From Candidatus Gastranaerophilales bacterium (GTDB taxonomy: Bacteria; Cyanobacteriota; Vampirovibrionia; Gastranaerophilales; Gastranaerophilaceae): a stretch of 64,000 nt of DNA. Made by a program: the position numbers and the translations under genes. The notes beneath the pieces were generated by a model, which saw nothing but the letters and a program-made list of their open reading frames with translations, searched no databases and was not told the origin of the DNA. This document shows, piece after piece, positions 28,022 through 37,133 of this stretch. Location: assembly GCA_910586855.1 (NCBI GenBank), contig CAJUJH010000001.1:310001-374000 (forward strand). Reading direction: 5' to 3'. Numbering within the stretch: the first letter of the stretch is position 1; every line of letters begins with the position of its first letter.

Positions 28022-28768
28022 ATGGAAAATATGGAAAAGATTAAAAAAACTGCAATAATTATCCCTGCAAGGCTAAATTCTTCAAGATTAAAAAATAAGC
28101 TGCTTCTTGTGGCTAAGAATAAACCTGTTATTCAATGGGTATACGAGGCTGCCATAAAGGCAAAACTAGCTTCCATTGTCATTGTAGCGTGTGATAGTGA
28201 AGAAATTTTTAATGCTGTGAAAAAATTCGGCGGTAATGTTGAAATGACATCAAGTAACCATAAGTCAGGTTCTGATAGAATAGCAGAAGTTGTAAAAAGG
28301 CATCCTGAAATTGAATATATTTTAAACCTTCAAGGGGATGAACCGCAAATGAGCCCTGATGTTATTGATTCTTTGATTGCTGCTCTTCATAATTCAACAG
28401 CAGATATTTCGACTTTATTGAGAAAAATTACAGATAAAGAACAAATTGAAAACCCGAATTGCGTAAAATGTGTGTTTAATAAAGATAATTACGCACTTTA
28501 TTTTTCAAGATACCCTGTTCCATACCCAAGAAATGCAGAATCTGCTGAATATTACGGTCATATAGGAATGTATGCATACAGGCGTGAAAGTCTTTTAAAA
28601 ATGACATCCTTGCCTATGGCAATGGTTGAAAAAACAGAATCTTTGGAACAATTAAGGGCGTTATATAATGGCATGTCAATTAAAACTATTATTACAAATT
28701 TAAATCCTGTAGGGATTGACACCATACAGGATTTTGAAAAATTTAAAAATATTATAGAAAATAACTAG
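28022..28768 (+). CDS. kdsB: 3-deoxy-manno-octulosonate cytidylyltransferase
   Basis: Makes CMP-Kdo for lipopolysaccharide inner core. The nucleotide-binding start AIIIPARLNSSRLKNKLL, the metal/CTP site LNLQGDEPQMSP, HKSGSDRIAEV and FSRYPVPYPR are typical; 248 residues is normal. Evidence that the cell makes Kdo and so has an outer membrane. ATG at 28022 or 28031. Confidence 0.93.
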   Translation: MENMEKIKKTAIIIPARLNSSRLKNKLLLVAKNKPVIQWVYEAAIKAKLASIVIVACDSEEIFNAVKKFGGNVEMTSSNHKSGSDRIAEVVKRHPEIEYILNLQGDEPQMSPDVIDSLIAALHNSTADISTLLRKITDKEQIENPNCVKCVFNKDNYALYFSRYPVPYPRNAESAEYYGHIGMYAYRRESLLKMTSLPMAMVEKTESLEQLRALYNGMSIKTIITNLNPVGIDTIQDFEKFKNIIENN

Positions 28769-28772
28769 CTGA

Positions 28773-29048
28773 TTAGTTATTGTTATTTCCTAAGTCACAT
28801 GTGCCGGCTTCTCCGTCACCGCTGCCTGGTGTCCAGGTTCCGCCAAATGATTCACAAGCTTTCTTTTGAACGTCATCTGCACCTGTGTTGATAGTTTCAG
28901 CAGATTGTTTCAAGGTGTTTGACATATTTTGTCCTAACAGCTGAAGAGCAACTACTGCAATAACTGTAACCATAGCTAGAATTAAAGCATACTCAATCAA
29001 GCTTTGTGCTTTAGACTTTTTATTATTAAGCTTTGTATTTAGTTTCAT
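28773..29048 (-). CDS. Flp/Fap-type pilin
   Basis: A 91-residue small pilin. The N-terminus (NKKSKAQSLIEYALILAMVTVIAVVAL) matches Flp pilins: short basic leader, conserved Glu then Tyr after cleavage, and one hydrophobic helix. The C-terminal part has two Cys (KKACESFGG, GTCDLG) that may form a disulfide, and an Asn tail. The frame is open further upstream, but ATG at 29048 with AAGAGG nine bases before it is the better start. No tad assembly genes are adjacent. Convergent with kdsB. Confidence 0.8.
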   Translation of the reverse strand: MKLNTKLNNKKSKAQSLIEYALILAMVTVIAVVALQLLGQNMSNTLKQSAETINTGADDVQKKACESFGGTWTPGSGDGEAGTCDLGNNNN

Positions 29049-29239
29049 AAAATGTAACCTCTTACCTTCAATAATCAAATATTACTATACTTCTTGATAT
29101 AAGTAAATATTTTACGATTTTTTTACATTATTGTAATTATAAATTCCACAAATTTGACAATATTTCACCACATTCGAATTTATGCTTTATTTTTCTTAAT
29201 TATTAAAGATGGCGGATAGTCTTATATTTTTAAATGGAT

Positions 29240-29269
29240 AAAAAAATGAGCCTCAAATTTGAGGCTCAT
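29240..29269 (-). terminator. Intrinsic terminator after rpsP
   Basis: Perfect palindrome TGAGCCTCAAATTTGAGGCT plus CA, followed on the reverse strand by seven T. Confidence 0.85.
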
Positions 29270-29288
29270 AAAGTGTTCTTTTTAAAAC

Positions 29289-29663
29289 TTATTCTGCTGC
29301 TGCCTCGGCTGATTCTCCTGCTTCAGAAGCTTTTTGTGCTGCAGCTGCTTCCTCTTGCTTTTGAGCTTCTAATTTAGCTTGAGCTTTTTTAGATAGCTTT
29401 TGAGTTTGTTTTTTATTATAAACAAGATTTCCATTTTCATCACAATTTTTAATTAAATATGCAACAGTTTCAGTAGCCTGAGCACCTTTTTTAACCCAGC
29501 TTTCAGCACTTTCTTTATTTAATTTCATTTCTTTAGTTTTTGGATTGTAATATCCTAATTCTTCAATAGGCGCACCTTCTCTTTTTGAGCGTGAATCTAT
29601 TACAACTATTCTGTATGTTGGGTTTTTCTTATATCCTAATCTTTTAAGTCTAATCTTAACCAC
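29289..29663 (-). CDS. rpsP: 30S ribosomal protein S16
   Basis: A 124-residue S16 protein. Residues 1-80 carry the family sequence (VKIRLKRLGYKKNPTYRIVV, RSKREGAPIEELGYYNP). The remaining ~40 residues are a Lys/Gln/Ala/Glu-rich extension, as in many longer S16 proteins. It lies downstream of ffh on the same strand with a TM protein between them; an ffh-rpsP neighbourhood is common in bacteria. Confidence 0.95.
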   Translation of the reverse strand: MVKIRLKRLGYKKNPTYRIVVIDSRSKREGAPIEELGYYNPKTKEMKLNKESAESWVKKGAQATETVAYLIKNCDENGNLVYNKKQTQKLSKKAQAKLEAQKQEEAAAAQKASEAGESAEAAAE

Positions 29664-29787
29664 TTTTGTTCGTCTTTCTTTTATTTATGTGTACTACTTT
29701 TACTTACCAACATAAAAACACAAATATATTTTAAAATCAAGCGTTTTAAAAGGCTTTTAAATAATTGTTAAATTAAGATTTTCTTTT

Positions 29788-30270
29788 TTAAAAACAAAAA
29801 TACTCGTCAAAATAACAATGTTTGCTTATATTTAGAGTAGGAGCACCGGTTTGCATATATTTTTCAAATTTTACTCTAACTGTATTTGCCTTTATTTGAT
29901 TGTAGAATCCGTAGTCTATAAATACGGCTTCCCCGCCGTTTTTGGTGCCATAATCAACAAGAAGGTCGTAAATTATTTTATTATTCGGTAATCTTCTTGT
30001 GGCAACCGCTACACTGTAAATTCTTGCTGAATCAAATCGGCTTACATTTATAATTGTCGGGTCAATAAAATTCTTTCTGCTGATTGTGCAGGTATGGCTT
30101 GTTCTTTCGCAATCAAGGTTCATATCAAAGCTTGAAATTTGAACAACAGCATATACGCACAAAAGGACTAAAACTACTGCGATAATTTTAATTTTTTCAA
30201 GAGGTAAAATTACTCTTATTCTATTTTTGCTTTTTTTGAAAAAGTTTTTCAAAAAACTATTCTTATTCAA
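29788..30270 (-). CDS. Membrane-anchored hypothetical protein
   Basis: A 160-residue protein: basic N-terminus, one TM segment (IKIIAVVLVLLCVYAVVQI, ~28-47), then an extracytoplasmic domain with four Cys (DCERTSHTC and HCYFDEYFC) that could form two disulfides. The start overlaps the ffh stop by four bases (ATGA), so translation is coupled. Family not recognised. Confidence 0.65.
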   Translation of the reverse strand: MNKNSFLKNFFKKSKNRIRVILPLEKIKIIAVVLVLLCVYAVVQISSFDMNLDCERTSHTCTISRKNFIDPTIINVSRFDSARIYSVAVATRRLPNNKIIYDLLVDYGTKNGGEAVFIDYGFYNQIKANTVRVKFEKYMQTGAPTLNISKHCYFDEYFCF

Positions 30271-31646
30271 AATGGGAATCCTCCATTATTCTTCATTCTT
30301 GCCATCAAATTTGCTTTTTGCTTTGCTTTGGAGCCTTTAAAATTATTTTTTAATTCTCCAAAACCTTTCATCATCTTTCTCATGGTTTCAAACTGTACTA
30401 TAAAGGCGTTTAGTTCATTTATATCAACCCCTGCACCCTTTGCGATTCTTTTTTTCCTGCTTGCATTTAATATATCAGGATTAGAGCGCTCTTTTGGTGT
30501 CATAGAGCTTATAATAACCTCAATTTTTTTAAATTGTTTTTCGCCTTCATAAGATATTTTTTGTTTTACATCTCTGTTTAATCCGGGAATCGGAAGAAGC
30601 CCTAAAATATTTTCAATAGAGCCAAACATTTTCATTTGTTTTTGAAATTTTAAAAAATCATCAAACGAAAATTTATTTTTCAATATATTTAATTCAAGTT
30701 CTTTTGTCTGCTTATCATTAAAAGCATTTTGAGCTTTTTCTACAAGGCTTACAATATCTCCCATGCCAAGGATTCTGCTTGCCATTCTATCAGGATAAAA
30801 TTCATCCAATGGTGCAATTTTTTCGCCGGTTCCTGTAAATTTTATCGGCTTTCCTGTTGAATAAACAATACTTAAGGCGCATCCGCCTCTTGTATCGCCG
30901 TCAAGTTTTGTTAAAATAACACCTGTAATATTTAGCTGCTCATCAAAGTTTTTGGCTATATCAATAGCTTCCTGACCTGTCATAGAATCAACCACAAGCA
31001 GTTTTTCATTTAAGGGATAAAGTTTGTCAATGATGAGCAATTCTGCCATCATATCGGTATCTATCTGCAGTCTGCCTGCCGTATCAAAGATTAAAACGGT
31101 GTTATTATTGTTTTTAGCATATTCAAGTGCTTTTTTTGCAATCTCTGTAACATCTTTTGAATTGTCCAGACTGAAAAAATCCACCTGATTTGAGTCAGCA
31201 AGAGTTTTCAACTGCTGAATTGCAGCTGGTCTGTAAATATCCATAGCTACAAGCAGGGGTTTTTTACCCTCACTTTTTAGTCTTAAGGCTAGTTTTGCGC
31301 TTGCTGTTGTTTTACCGCTTCCTTGAAGCCCCAGCATCATAATAATGCTTGGGTTAGAGTCAAGCTTTAAAGGTGATTTTTCTTTCCCTAAAAGGTCTGT
31401 TAGTTCATCTGAGACAATCTTTATCAACATTTCAGATGGTTTTACACTTCTTAAAACATCAGCCCCTTGAGCTTTTTCTTTAATATTTGAAATAAAAGAT
31501 TTTACAACATTTAAAGAAACATCTGAAGCGATTAAGGCTCTTCTAATTTCCCTTAAGGCATCCGACATATTCTCTTCGGTCAGCGTACTGTTTGAAGAGG
31601 TTTTGTGGATAATTTCCTGTAATCTTTCTGATAAATTATCGAACAT
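30267..31646 (-). CDS. ffh: Signal recognition particle GTPase Ffh
   Basis: Targets nascent membrane proteins to the translocase with 4.5S RNA and FtsY. NG domain with GLQGSGKTTASAKLA (P-loop), DIYRPAAIQQL, DTAGRLQID and TKLDGDTRGG. Methionine-rich M domain from about residue 300 (LGLLPIPG, ILNASRKKRIAKGAG, FETMRKMMKGFG). Start set at the Met of MFDNLSERLQ, the family N-terminus; the frame opens five codons earlier. About 459 residues. Overlaps the small membrane protein. Confidence 0.95.
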   Translation of the reverse strand: MFDNLSERLQEIIHKTSSNSTLTEENMSDALREIRRALIASDVSLNVVKSFISNIKEKAQGADVLRSVKPSEMLIKIVSDELTDLLGKEKSPLKLDSNPSIIMMLGLQGSGKTTASAKLALRLKSEGKKPLLVAMDIYRPAAIQQLKTLADSNQVDFFSLDNSKDVTEIAKKALEYAKNNNNTVLIFDTAGRLQIDTDMMAELLIIDKLYPLNEKLLVVDSMTGQEAIDIAKNFDEQLNITGVILTKLDGDTRGGCALSIVYSTGKPIKFTGTGEKIAPLDEFYPDRMASRILGMGDIVSLVEKAQNAFNDKQTKELELNILKNKFSFDDFLKFQKQMKMFGSIENILGLLPIPGLNRDVKQKISYEGEKQFKKIEVIISSMTPKERSNPDILNASRKKRIAKGAGVDINELNAFIVQFETMRKMMKGFGELKNNFKGSKAKQKANLMARMKNNGGFPF

Positions 31647-31693
31647 AAAGCAATTATACACAAATTATCTGTAAATTTAAACCAAAAATAAAT

Positions 31694-32353
31694 TTATTTT
31701 TGCGAATTGTTTTTATCAAACATACTGCTTACAGTATTAAATAAAAGCACAATAAAAGCAGCTGCGATACCTGTTTTAATGGAGCTTATCATAAGGTCTG
31801 CAGCTCTCATTTTTTTTGCTTCCTTTTTAGCAAATTTTAAAAGCCCGTCATCTTTAACTGCTTGTTCGATATAATCCACAGCGCTTTGCTTTAGCGCCCA
31901 GGCTGCATCCGAAAGATTTTTGCCTGCAGTTTTCATTTGTTCTGTATCTAATTCAGTATTATCAAAGATTTTTGCTGCATTAATATATTCTTTTGCTTTT
32001 TGAATTTGTGTTTCTGCATTATTTAAACTTATATTAAGTTTTTTTGCTATGTCAAAATTGTCATCAGAATCAGCCGTCTTTATGAAAGCGTCGCACAAAA
32101 CATCGCTTACTCTACCCGTATTTGATGCAGGTATTAAAGATGTAATTCCGCCGACTGCAGCACCGCCGGCAATGCCCATTCCTGTTGTAACAGCTATTTC
32201 TTTTACGGCATTCAGCATTTTGCTCTGCGGTTTTTTTGAATTTGAATTTGCATTTGTATTTGAAGGCTGTGCAATGGCAGATTGTGTCGGATATTGATTC
32301 TGCTGGTTTTTTACAACCGTATTGATTAAATTCGTCATTTCTGCCTGCTGCAT
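31694..32353 (-). CDS. Hypothetical protein with Gly-rich hydrophobic segment
   Basis: A 219-residue protein with start at ATG 32353 (AAGGA nine bases upstream). Gln/Asn/Ser-rich N-terminus, then a Gly/Ala-rich hydrophobic stretch (VTTGMGIAGGAAVGGITSLI), helical middle, and a C-terminal TM segment (TGIAAAFIVLLFNTVSSMF). Plan recalls other lineage-specific membrane/helical proteins here. No family recognised. Confidence 0.6.
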   Translation of the reverse strand: MQQAEMTNLINTVVKNQQNQYPTQSAIAQPSNTNANSNSKKPQSKMLNAVKEIAVTTGMGIAGGAAVGGITSLIPASNTGRVSDVLCDAFIKTADSDDNFDIAKKLNISLNNAETQIQKAKEYINAAKIFDNTELDTEQMKTAGKNLSDAAWALKQSAVDYIEQAVKDDGLLKFAKKEAKKMRAADLMISSIKTGIAAAFIVLLFNTVSSMFDKNNSQK

Positions 32354-32409
32354 ATAAAATATCCTTTTTATTTTTATAATCAGATAACGTTTATCAAGCA
32401 AAATAATTG

Positions 32410-33750
32410 TTATTCAACATTAATGATTGTTAAGATTTCATCGAAATTGTAACAATCATAATTTATGTGTATGGTGGAATCCGGGCTGGTTTTTTTAATT
32501 TCAGTCTCAATATCTGAAATTGTAATCCCGTCTAAAAACTCCTCAGTTCCTTCTTTTAACATAACAGATGGAATAACGACATGGTCAAGTACTTTATTTT
32601 TAATACTTTTTAGAATATCGCCCCCTGTTATAAGCCCGGCAACACTTATTCTGTCTCCGAAAAATTCATTTTTGACATCTAAAATTTCAATTTCAAGGTT
32701 TTCAACTTTAATTTCATTTTTGAATTTATTAAATAATTTTGCTGCAATACTCCCTGTTAAAATTGAAATTTTCTTTTTATTTTTTAATTTTTTCTTTAAT
32801 TTCTTTTTTAATTTTCTAAAACTATCTTCTAAAAGCCTGATAGAGCCTACTCCATCTTCAATTTGGACAAAATTACCATAATATTTTTTATCTGGAATTT
32901 CTCTTTCGGCTGTTATAAATATTTCATCAGAAGCCATTGCTATATGCCTTTTTTGGCATAAATTAAATTCATCCAGTAAATCTATGATATTGTTGGCATT
33001 CTCCTTTGTCAGAGGTTTTAAAATATCCCCTTCCCTGTATTTACTCACTCCAACAGGCACTACCGCTAAGGATTTCAATATTTTTTTATATTTTTTCAAG
33101 TCATTCAATGTGCGTTTTAATTCTTCCCCGTCATTAATATCAGGACAAAGCACAATCTGACCGTGGATTTCTACCCCGATTTTTTTAAATCTGTCTAAAA
33201 TGTTTAAAATTTCTCCCGCCCTTTTATTATTGAGCATTTTTACTCTTAAATCAGGGTTTGTGGTATGAATTGAAACATACATCGGAGAAAGCCTCAAAGC
33301 CTCCATCCTCTGCCAATCTTCTTCTTTTAGGTTTGTTCCCGTAATATAGGTTCCTTGCAGGTAAGATGTGCGCCAGTCGTCGTCTTTGACGTATAAGCTC
33401 TCCCTTAAGCCCTTAGGCTGCTGGTCTACAAAGCAAAAAATACATTTATTAAGGCATGGTTTAATGCCGTCAAAAACTGCACACTCAAAATCTATTCCTA
33501 AATCCTCATCTTCATCTTTTTCTATTTCAAAAAGTTCGGCTTCTCCAGGCAAAATACTGCCGTCTTTCTGAATTTGAGGTGCCTTTTTAACTGCAAGATT
33601 GATATTTTCATCCTGCATAATAAAACTCAATTCTATTATATCTTTTGGCTGAATCCCGTTTACAGAAAGGATTACATCCCCTTTTTGAAGCCCAAGTTCT
33701 TCTGCAATTGAGCCTTCTTTAACTCCAAATACCACCATGCCTTTTTTCAT
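32410..33750 (-). CDS. PDZ-radical SAM protein (DUF512 family)
   Basis: A 446-residue protein with an N-terminal PDZ-like domain (VKEGSIAEELGLQKGDVIL). Then come a radical SAM-like core with CLNKCIFCFVDQQPKGLR (C-x3-C-x2-C), DDWRTSYLQGTYITGTNL and MYVSIHTTNPDLR. A DUF512 C-terminal domain ends with DHVVIPSVMLKEG. This family is near-universal in Cyanobacteria and many Firmicutes (TIGR03279-like); its reaction is unknown. Its start overlaps the end of the PadR-type gene by four bases. Confidence 0.88.
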   Translation of the reverse strand: MKKGMVVFGVKEGSIAEELGLQKGDVILSVNGIQPKDIIELSFIMQDENINLAVKKAPQIQKDGSILPGEAELFEIEKDEDEDLGIDFECAVFDGIKPCLNKCIFCFVDQQPKGLRESLYVKDDDWRTSYLQGTYITGTNLKEEDWQRMEALRLSPMYVSIHTTNPDLRVKMLNNKRAGEILNILDRFKKIGVEIHGQIVLCPDINDGEELKRTLNDLKKYKKILKSLAVVPVGVSKYREGDILKPLTKENANNIIDLLDEFNLCQKRHIAMASDEIFITAEREIPDKKYYGNFVQIEDGVGSIRLLEDSFRKLKKKLKKKLKNKKKISILTGSIAAKLFNKFKNEIKVENLEIEILDVKNEFFGDRISVAGLITGGDILKSIKNKVLDHVVIPSVMLKEGTEEFLDGITISDIETEIKKTSPDSTIHINYDCYNFDEILTIINVE

Positions 33751-34241
33751 TGCAGTACCTCAATTAATTTTTCAATTGCAAGAAGGTTTGTACCGATAGT
33801 TTGTTTTTGCATTTCAGTGTATAAATTATAAGGGTTTTCAAGGGCGGAAACCGTCTCGGCTCTGAGAATTAAAAGGTTATTTAAGCAGTTTTTAATCAAT
33901 TCTTTTTTGTCTTCATCGTCCAAAATATCCGATATGCAGACTAAAATAGAAGCGTTATTTAATATATGTGCCTTATTTTTAAATTTATAGGATGAAATAA
34001 TACTTTTTAAGTATTTTTGTCCAAAAGGTGTTATTTTATAGGTTTTTGAGAGCATTCCGCCATCTGACATTTTTGATTCAAATTCTACACAGGATAATTC
34101 TTCAAGCTTTTTTAATGCAGGATTTATGGCGCCTAAGCTTGGAGAAGCGTACATAAAGAATTTTTCTTCAATAAGTTTTTTTATCTTATATATTGTGGCA
34201 TCATATTTTATTAAGATATATAAAATAAGTATTTCTGTCAT
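33747..34241 (-). CDS. PadR-like winged-helix regulator
   Basis: A 164-residue protein with an N-terminal winged helix of PadR type (LIKYDATIYKIKKLIEEKF, SLGAINPALKKLEELSCVEF, YKITPFGQKYL) and a C-terminal dimerisation-like helix. Overlaps the DUF512 gene, suggesting it is cotranscribed with it and possibly autoregulates the pair. Confidence 0.75.
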   Translation of the reverse strand: MTEILILYILIKYDATIYKIKKLIEEKFFMYASPSLGAINPALKKLEELSCVEFESKMSDGGMLSKTYKITPFGQKYLKSIISSYKFKNKAHILNNASILVCISDILDDEDKKELIKNCLNNLLILRAETVSALENPYNLYTEMQKQTIGTNLLAIEKLIEVLQ

Positions 34242-34348
34242 CTTGAGCCCCTTGAAACATAATCTATTCTAGCATAAAGGTTTGAATATTGTGAAATTCT
34301 TTATTTAATTTATAATTTATTTTGGTAATAAAAATTTAGGAAAAAATT

Positions 34349-35080
34349 TTGATAGCTGTCGAAAATAATATTGAAACTGTTAAAAATATTGTAAAAGAAA
34401 CCAATTTAAAACATATTGCAATTATAATGGATGGAAACAGACGCTGGGCAAAGGAACACCTGCTGCCATCTGCTATGGGGCATAAAAAAGGCGTAGATGC
34501 TCTTAAAAATGTTGTCAAAGGTGCTCATAAGTTTGATGTGAAATACCTTACTCTATATGCGTTTTCAACGGAAAACTGGAACCGAAACCAGGATGAGGTG
34601 GACTTTTTGATGGGTCTATTGGCAAGCACGATAAAAAATGAATTAAACGAACTTCACCAAAATGACGTTAAATTAAGGTTTATAGGAAACATCAAAGGGC
34701 TTAACGCTGATTTACAGAAGATTTTGGCTGACGCTGAAAACACTACGAAAAATAACAAAGGTGTAAACCTGCAAATAGCAATTAATTACGGGGCACGTGA
34801 CGAGCTGGTTCACGCTGTAAGAAGGATTTTGGAGGATGGAATTTCTGCAAATGATGTAGATGAGAGTGTTTTACAAAGCTACCTTTATACAAATGAAATT
34901 CCTGACCCTGATTTACTTATAAGGACAGGCGGCGAAATGCGTGTCAGCAATTATCTCTTGTGGCAGATAGCGTATGCGGAAATTTATATCACAAAAAAAT
35001 ATTGGCCTGAATTTAATGAGGAAGAATTAGGTCTATCTATTGAGGAATTTGGCAAGAGACAAAGGCGATACGGCGGATAG
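34349..35080 (+). CDS. uppS: Isoprenyl (undecaprenyl) diphosphate synthase
   Basis: cis-Prenyltransferase making the lipid carrier for cell-wall synthesis. IIMDGNRRWAK, ALKNVVKGAHKFDVKYLTLYAFSTENWNR and the C-terminal PDLLIRTGGEMRVSNYLLW with AYAE are diagnostic; 243 residues is normal. TTG start at 34349, with AGGAAAAAA upstream. Confidence 0.94.
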   Translation: MIAVENNIETVKNIVKETNLKHIAIIMDGNRRWAKEHLLPSAMGHKKGVDALKNVVKGAHKFDVKYLTLYAFSTENWNRNQDEVDFLMGLLASTIKNELNELHQNDVKLRFIGNIKGLNADLQKILADAENTTKNNKGVNLQIAINYGARDELVHAVRRILEDGISANDVDESVLQSYLYTNEIPDPDLLIRTGGEMRVSNYLLWQIAYAEIYITKKYWPEFNEEELGLSIEEFGKRQRRYGG

Positions 35081-35160
35081 CTAGAATATATAAGGCTTTT
35101 GACCAGAGTAAAATTGTGTGCGTTAAATTTTTATATTTTTAAAAAACGGAGAAAAATTTT

Positions 35161-35880
35161 ATGCTAAAAATTGTTTTAGGAACAGGAAATGAACATAAAA
35201 TTTATGAAATGAACCTGATTTCAAAACCTTTTGGAATAGAATTTTGTATGCCAAATTTAGCATATGGTGCTTTCAACCCTGATGAATCAGCAGATTCTTT
35301 TGAAGGTAATGCCTTCATAAAGGCTTATGAGGCTTATAAGCTGGATAATCACCGTGCTGCAGATATTTCCAAACTTAATGTCAATAATGGCATACAGCTT
35401 TCTGCAAGCGAGCTTGAGGCAGAAGGAGAAAATCGCGGACAAAATCCACCGGTTTTAATATCCAAAGAAGCTCCAAAGCTATATCTGGCAGATGATTCAG
35501 GGCTTTGTGTAGATTTTTTAGATGGCGCCCCCGGCATAAAATCCGCAAGATTTGCTGATACCGCAGAACACAGGATTGAAAAACTCCTAAATACAATGAA
35601 AGATGCCAAAAATAGAACCGCACATTTTGAATGCCATCTTGTTTTATTGAATGAAAAAGGTGAAATTTTGCACCGCACAAAAGGTATCTGCAAAGGAAAA
35701 ATTGCTCTTGAAAAGCGCGGCACAGGCGGTTTTGGGTATGACCCTGTTTTTATTATAGATAAACTAAATAAAACAATGGCGCAATTAACCGAGGATGAAA
35801 AAAATCTCCACTCGCATAGAGGAAAAGCCCTTATGGATATGCTAATCTGGTTGAAGTATAAATATAATCAAACTTTATGA
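35161..35880 (+). CDS. rdgB: Non-canonical purine NTP pyrophosphatase with insertion
   Basis: House-cleaning ITP/XTP pyrophosphatase. TGNEHK (residues 8-13), DSFEGNAFIKA (45-55), LADDSGLCVDFLDGAPGIKSARFA and GFGYDPVF, then SHRGKAL are the family motifs. Odd: about 40 extra residues (roughly 64-105, SKLNVNNGIQLSAS..) lie between the second and third motifs, where usual members have a few residues. 239 against about 200 residues. Confidence 0.9.
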   Translation: MLKIVLGTGNEHKIYEMNLISKPFGIEFCMPNLAYGAFNPDESADSFEGNAFIKAYEAYKLDNHRAADISKLNVNNGIQLSASELEAEGENRGQNPPVLISKEAPKLYLADDSGLCVDFLDGAPGIKSARFADTAEHRIEKLLNTMKDAKNRTAHFECHLVLLNEKGEILHRTKGICKGKIALEKRGTGGFGYDPVFIIDKLNKTMAQLTEDEKNLHSHRGKALMDMLIWLKYKYNQTL

Positions 35881-35910
35881 TATACTTGTTCTAAAAAGGA
35901 TTAAGCAAAA

Positions 35911-36249
35911 ATGGAAGATAATATGAATAATACTCCTGACAATAAGCGCTGGTATGATAAAGACCCTATTTTAAAAGAGGCGCTTGAATTATTAAGATTA
36001 TCAAGCCCTGATGAAAAAGAGCATGCTAAAGATTTTATTCTGCAGCTGCAAGAACAGGTTGCAGGAGAAGTAATAGAGCGTATCTATCAAATTATCACAC
36101 AGTATGAAGGCAAAGGTAACCGCTGGTATGATAATGACCCTGTAATGATTAAGGCGATTGAAATTTTAAGACATGCTGACCCTAAAACCCAGAGAAAAGC
36201 AGCCCTAAAGCTCCTTCTTGCTCTTGAAGAAAAAAGTTTTAATGAATAA
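35911..36249 (+). CDS. Small protein with internal duplication
   Basis: A 112-residue protein built of two copies of a ~35-residue helical unit. Each copy begins RWYDxDPxxxxAxELLR (first at ~13, second at ~73) and ends in a Lys/Ala/Leu helix. No known family, no signal peptide. ATG with AAAGGA ten bases before. Follows rdgB by 30 bases and may be cotranscribed. Confidence 0.65.
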   Translation: MEDNMNNTPDNKRWYDKDPILKEALELLRLSSPDEKEHAKDFILQLQEQVAGEVIERIYQIITQYEGKGNRWYDNDPVMIKAIEILRHADPKTQRKAALKLLLALEEKSFNE

Positions 36250-36338
36250 ATAACAGCCTTGCGGGTATTTTTTAAAAAAGTAAAGTTAAAGTTATAAAAT
36301 AGTAATATCAGGCTGTATAACAAAATTGGCATATAAAA

Positions 36339-37133
36339 ATGAATGATGTACAAAATCAAACAGATATAAGAAATATTGATATACAAAAAGTGGGCGTAAA
36401 AGACGTTGAGATTCCTCTTGTTATCCAAAGGAAACTCAAAAATGGCGCTATTGATTCCCAAAGAGTTTATGCTAAAGCTAAAATGAGTGTTTCTTTAAAC
36501 AGGCAGTTTAAAGGCACGCATATGAGCCGTTTTATTGAAATTCTAAACGATTACAGGAAGAAAAACCTTGTGGGCGTTGATATTAAAAGAATGCTCACTG
36601 ATATGAGGGAAAGACTGGAAGCTCAAAATGCATATATAAAATTTGATTTTAAATATTTTATAAAAAAAATTGCACCAAAAAGCGGACTTGAAGCCCTAAT
36701 GTGCTACGATTGCTATTTTGAAGGTACTTTAGATAAGGATGATTATAAATTTTTCCTAGGTGCAAAGGTGCCAATAACAACACTTTGCCCTTGTTCAAAA
36801 GAAATTTCAGATTATGGTGCACACAATCAAAGAGCAATTGTCAAAGTTAAAATTTCATATCCTGAAAATGAGCACATCTGGCTTGAAGATTTAATTAAAA
36901 CTATTGAAAAAGCAGGTTCATCAGAGGTTTATTCTCTTTTAAAACGGGAAGATGAAAAGGCTGTAACAGAAAAAGCTTATGAAAACCCAAAATTTGTTGA
37001 AGATGTACTAAGAGATATTGTTTTGAACCTTGAAGAAGATAAAATTATTAACTTTTTTGAAGTTGAAATTGAAGCTAATGAGAGCATCCATAATCACAAT
37101 GCCTGGGCTTATCAAAAGAAAGTTAAGAATTAA
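36339..37133 (+). CDS. folE2: GTP cyclohydrolase I, FolE2 type
   Basis: First step of folate (and queuosine) synthesis; FolE2/YciA-like type IB enzyme able to use metals other than zinc. VGVKDVEIPLVI, KGTHMSRFIEIL, and the active-site segment TLCPCSKEISDYGAHNQR are characteristic; 264 residues. The stop lies 11 bases inside the end of a convergent gene. Confidence 0.92.
   Translation: MNDVQNQTDIRNIDIQKVGVKDVEIPLVIQRKLKNGAIDSQRVYAKAKMSVSLNRQFKGTHMSRFIEILNDYRKKNLVGVDIKRMLTDMRERLEAQNAYIKFDFKYFIKKIAPKSGLEALMCYDCYFEGTLDKDDYKFFLGAKVPITTLCPCSKEISDYGAHNQRAIVKVKISYPENEHIWLEDLIKTIEKAGSSEVYSLLKREDEKAVTEKAYENPKFVEDVLRDIVLNLEEDKIINFFEVEIEANESIHNHNAWAYQKKVKN

Noticed and set aside
31647..31661. Five-codon longer start for Ffh
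   Set aside because: The family N-terminus begins MFxxLSERLQ; the extra MYNCF has no ribosome site.
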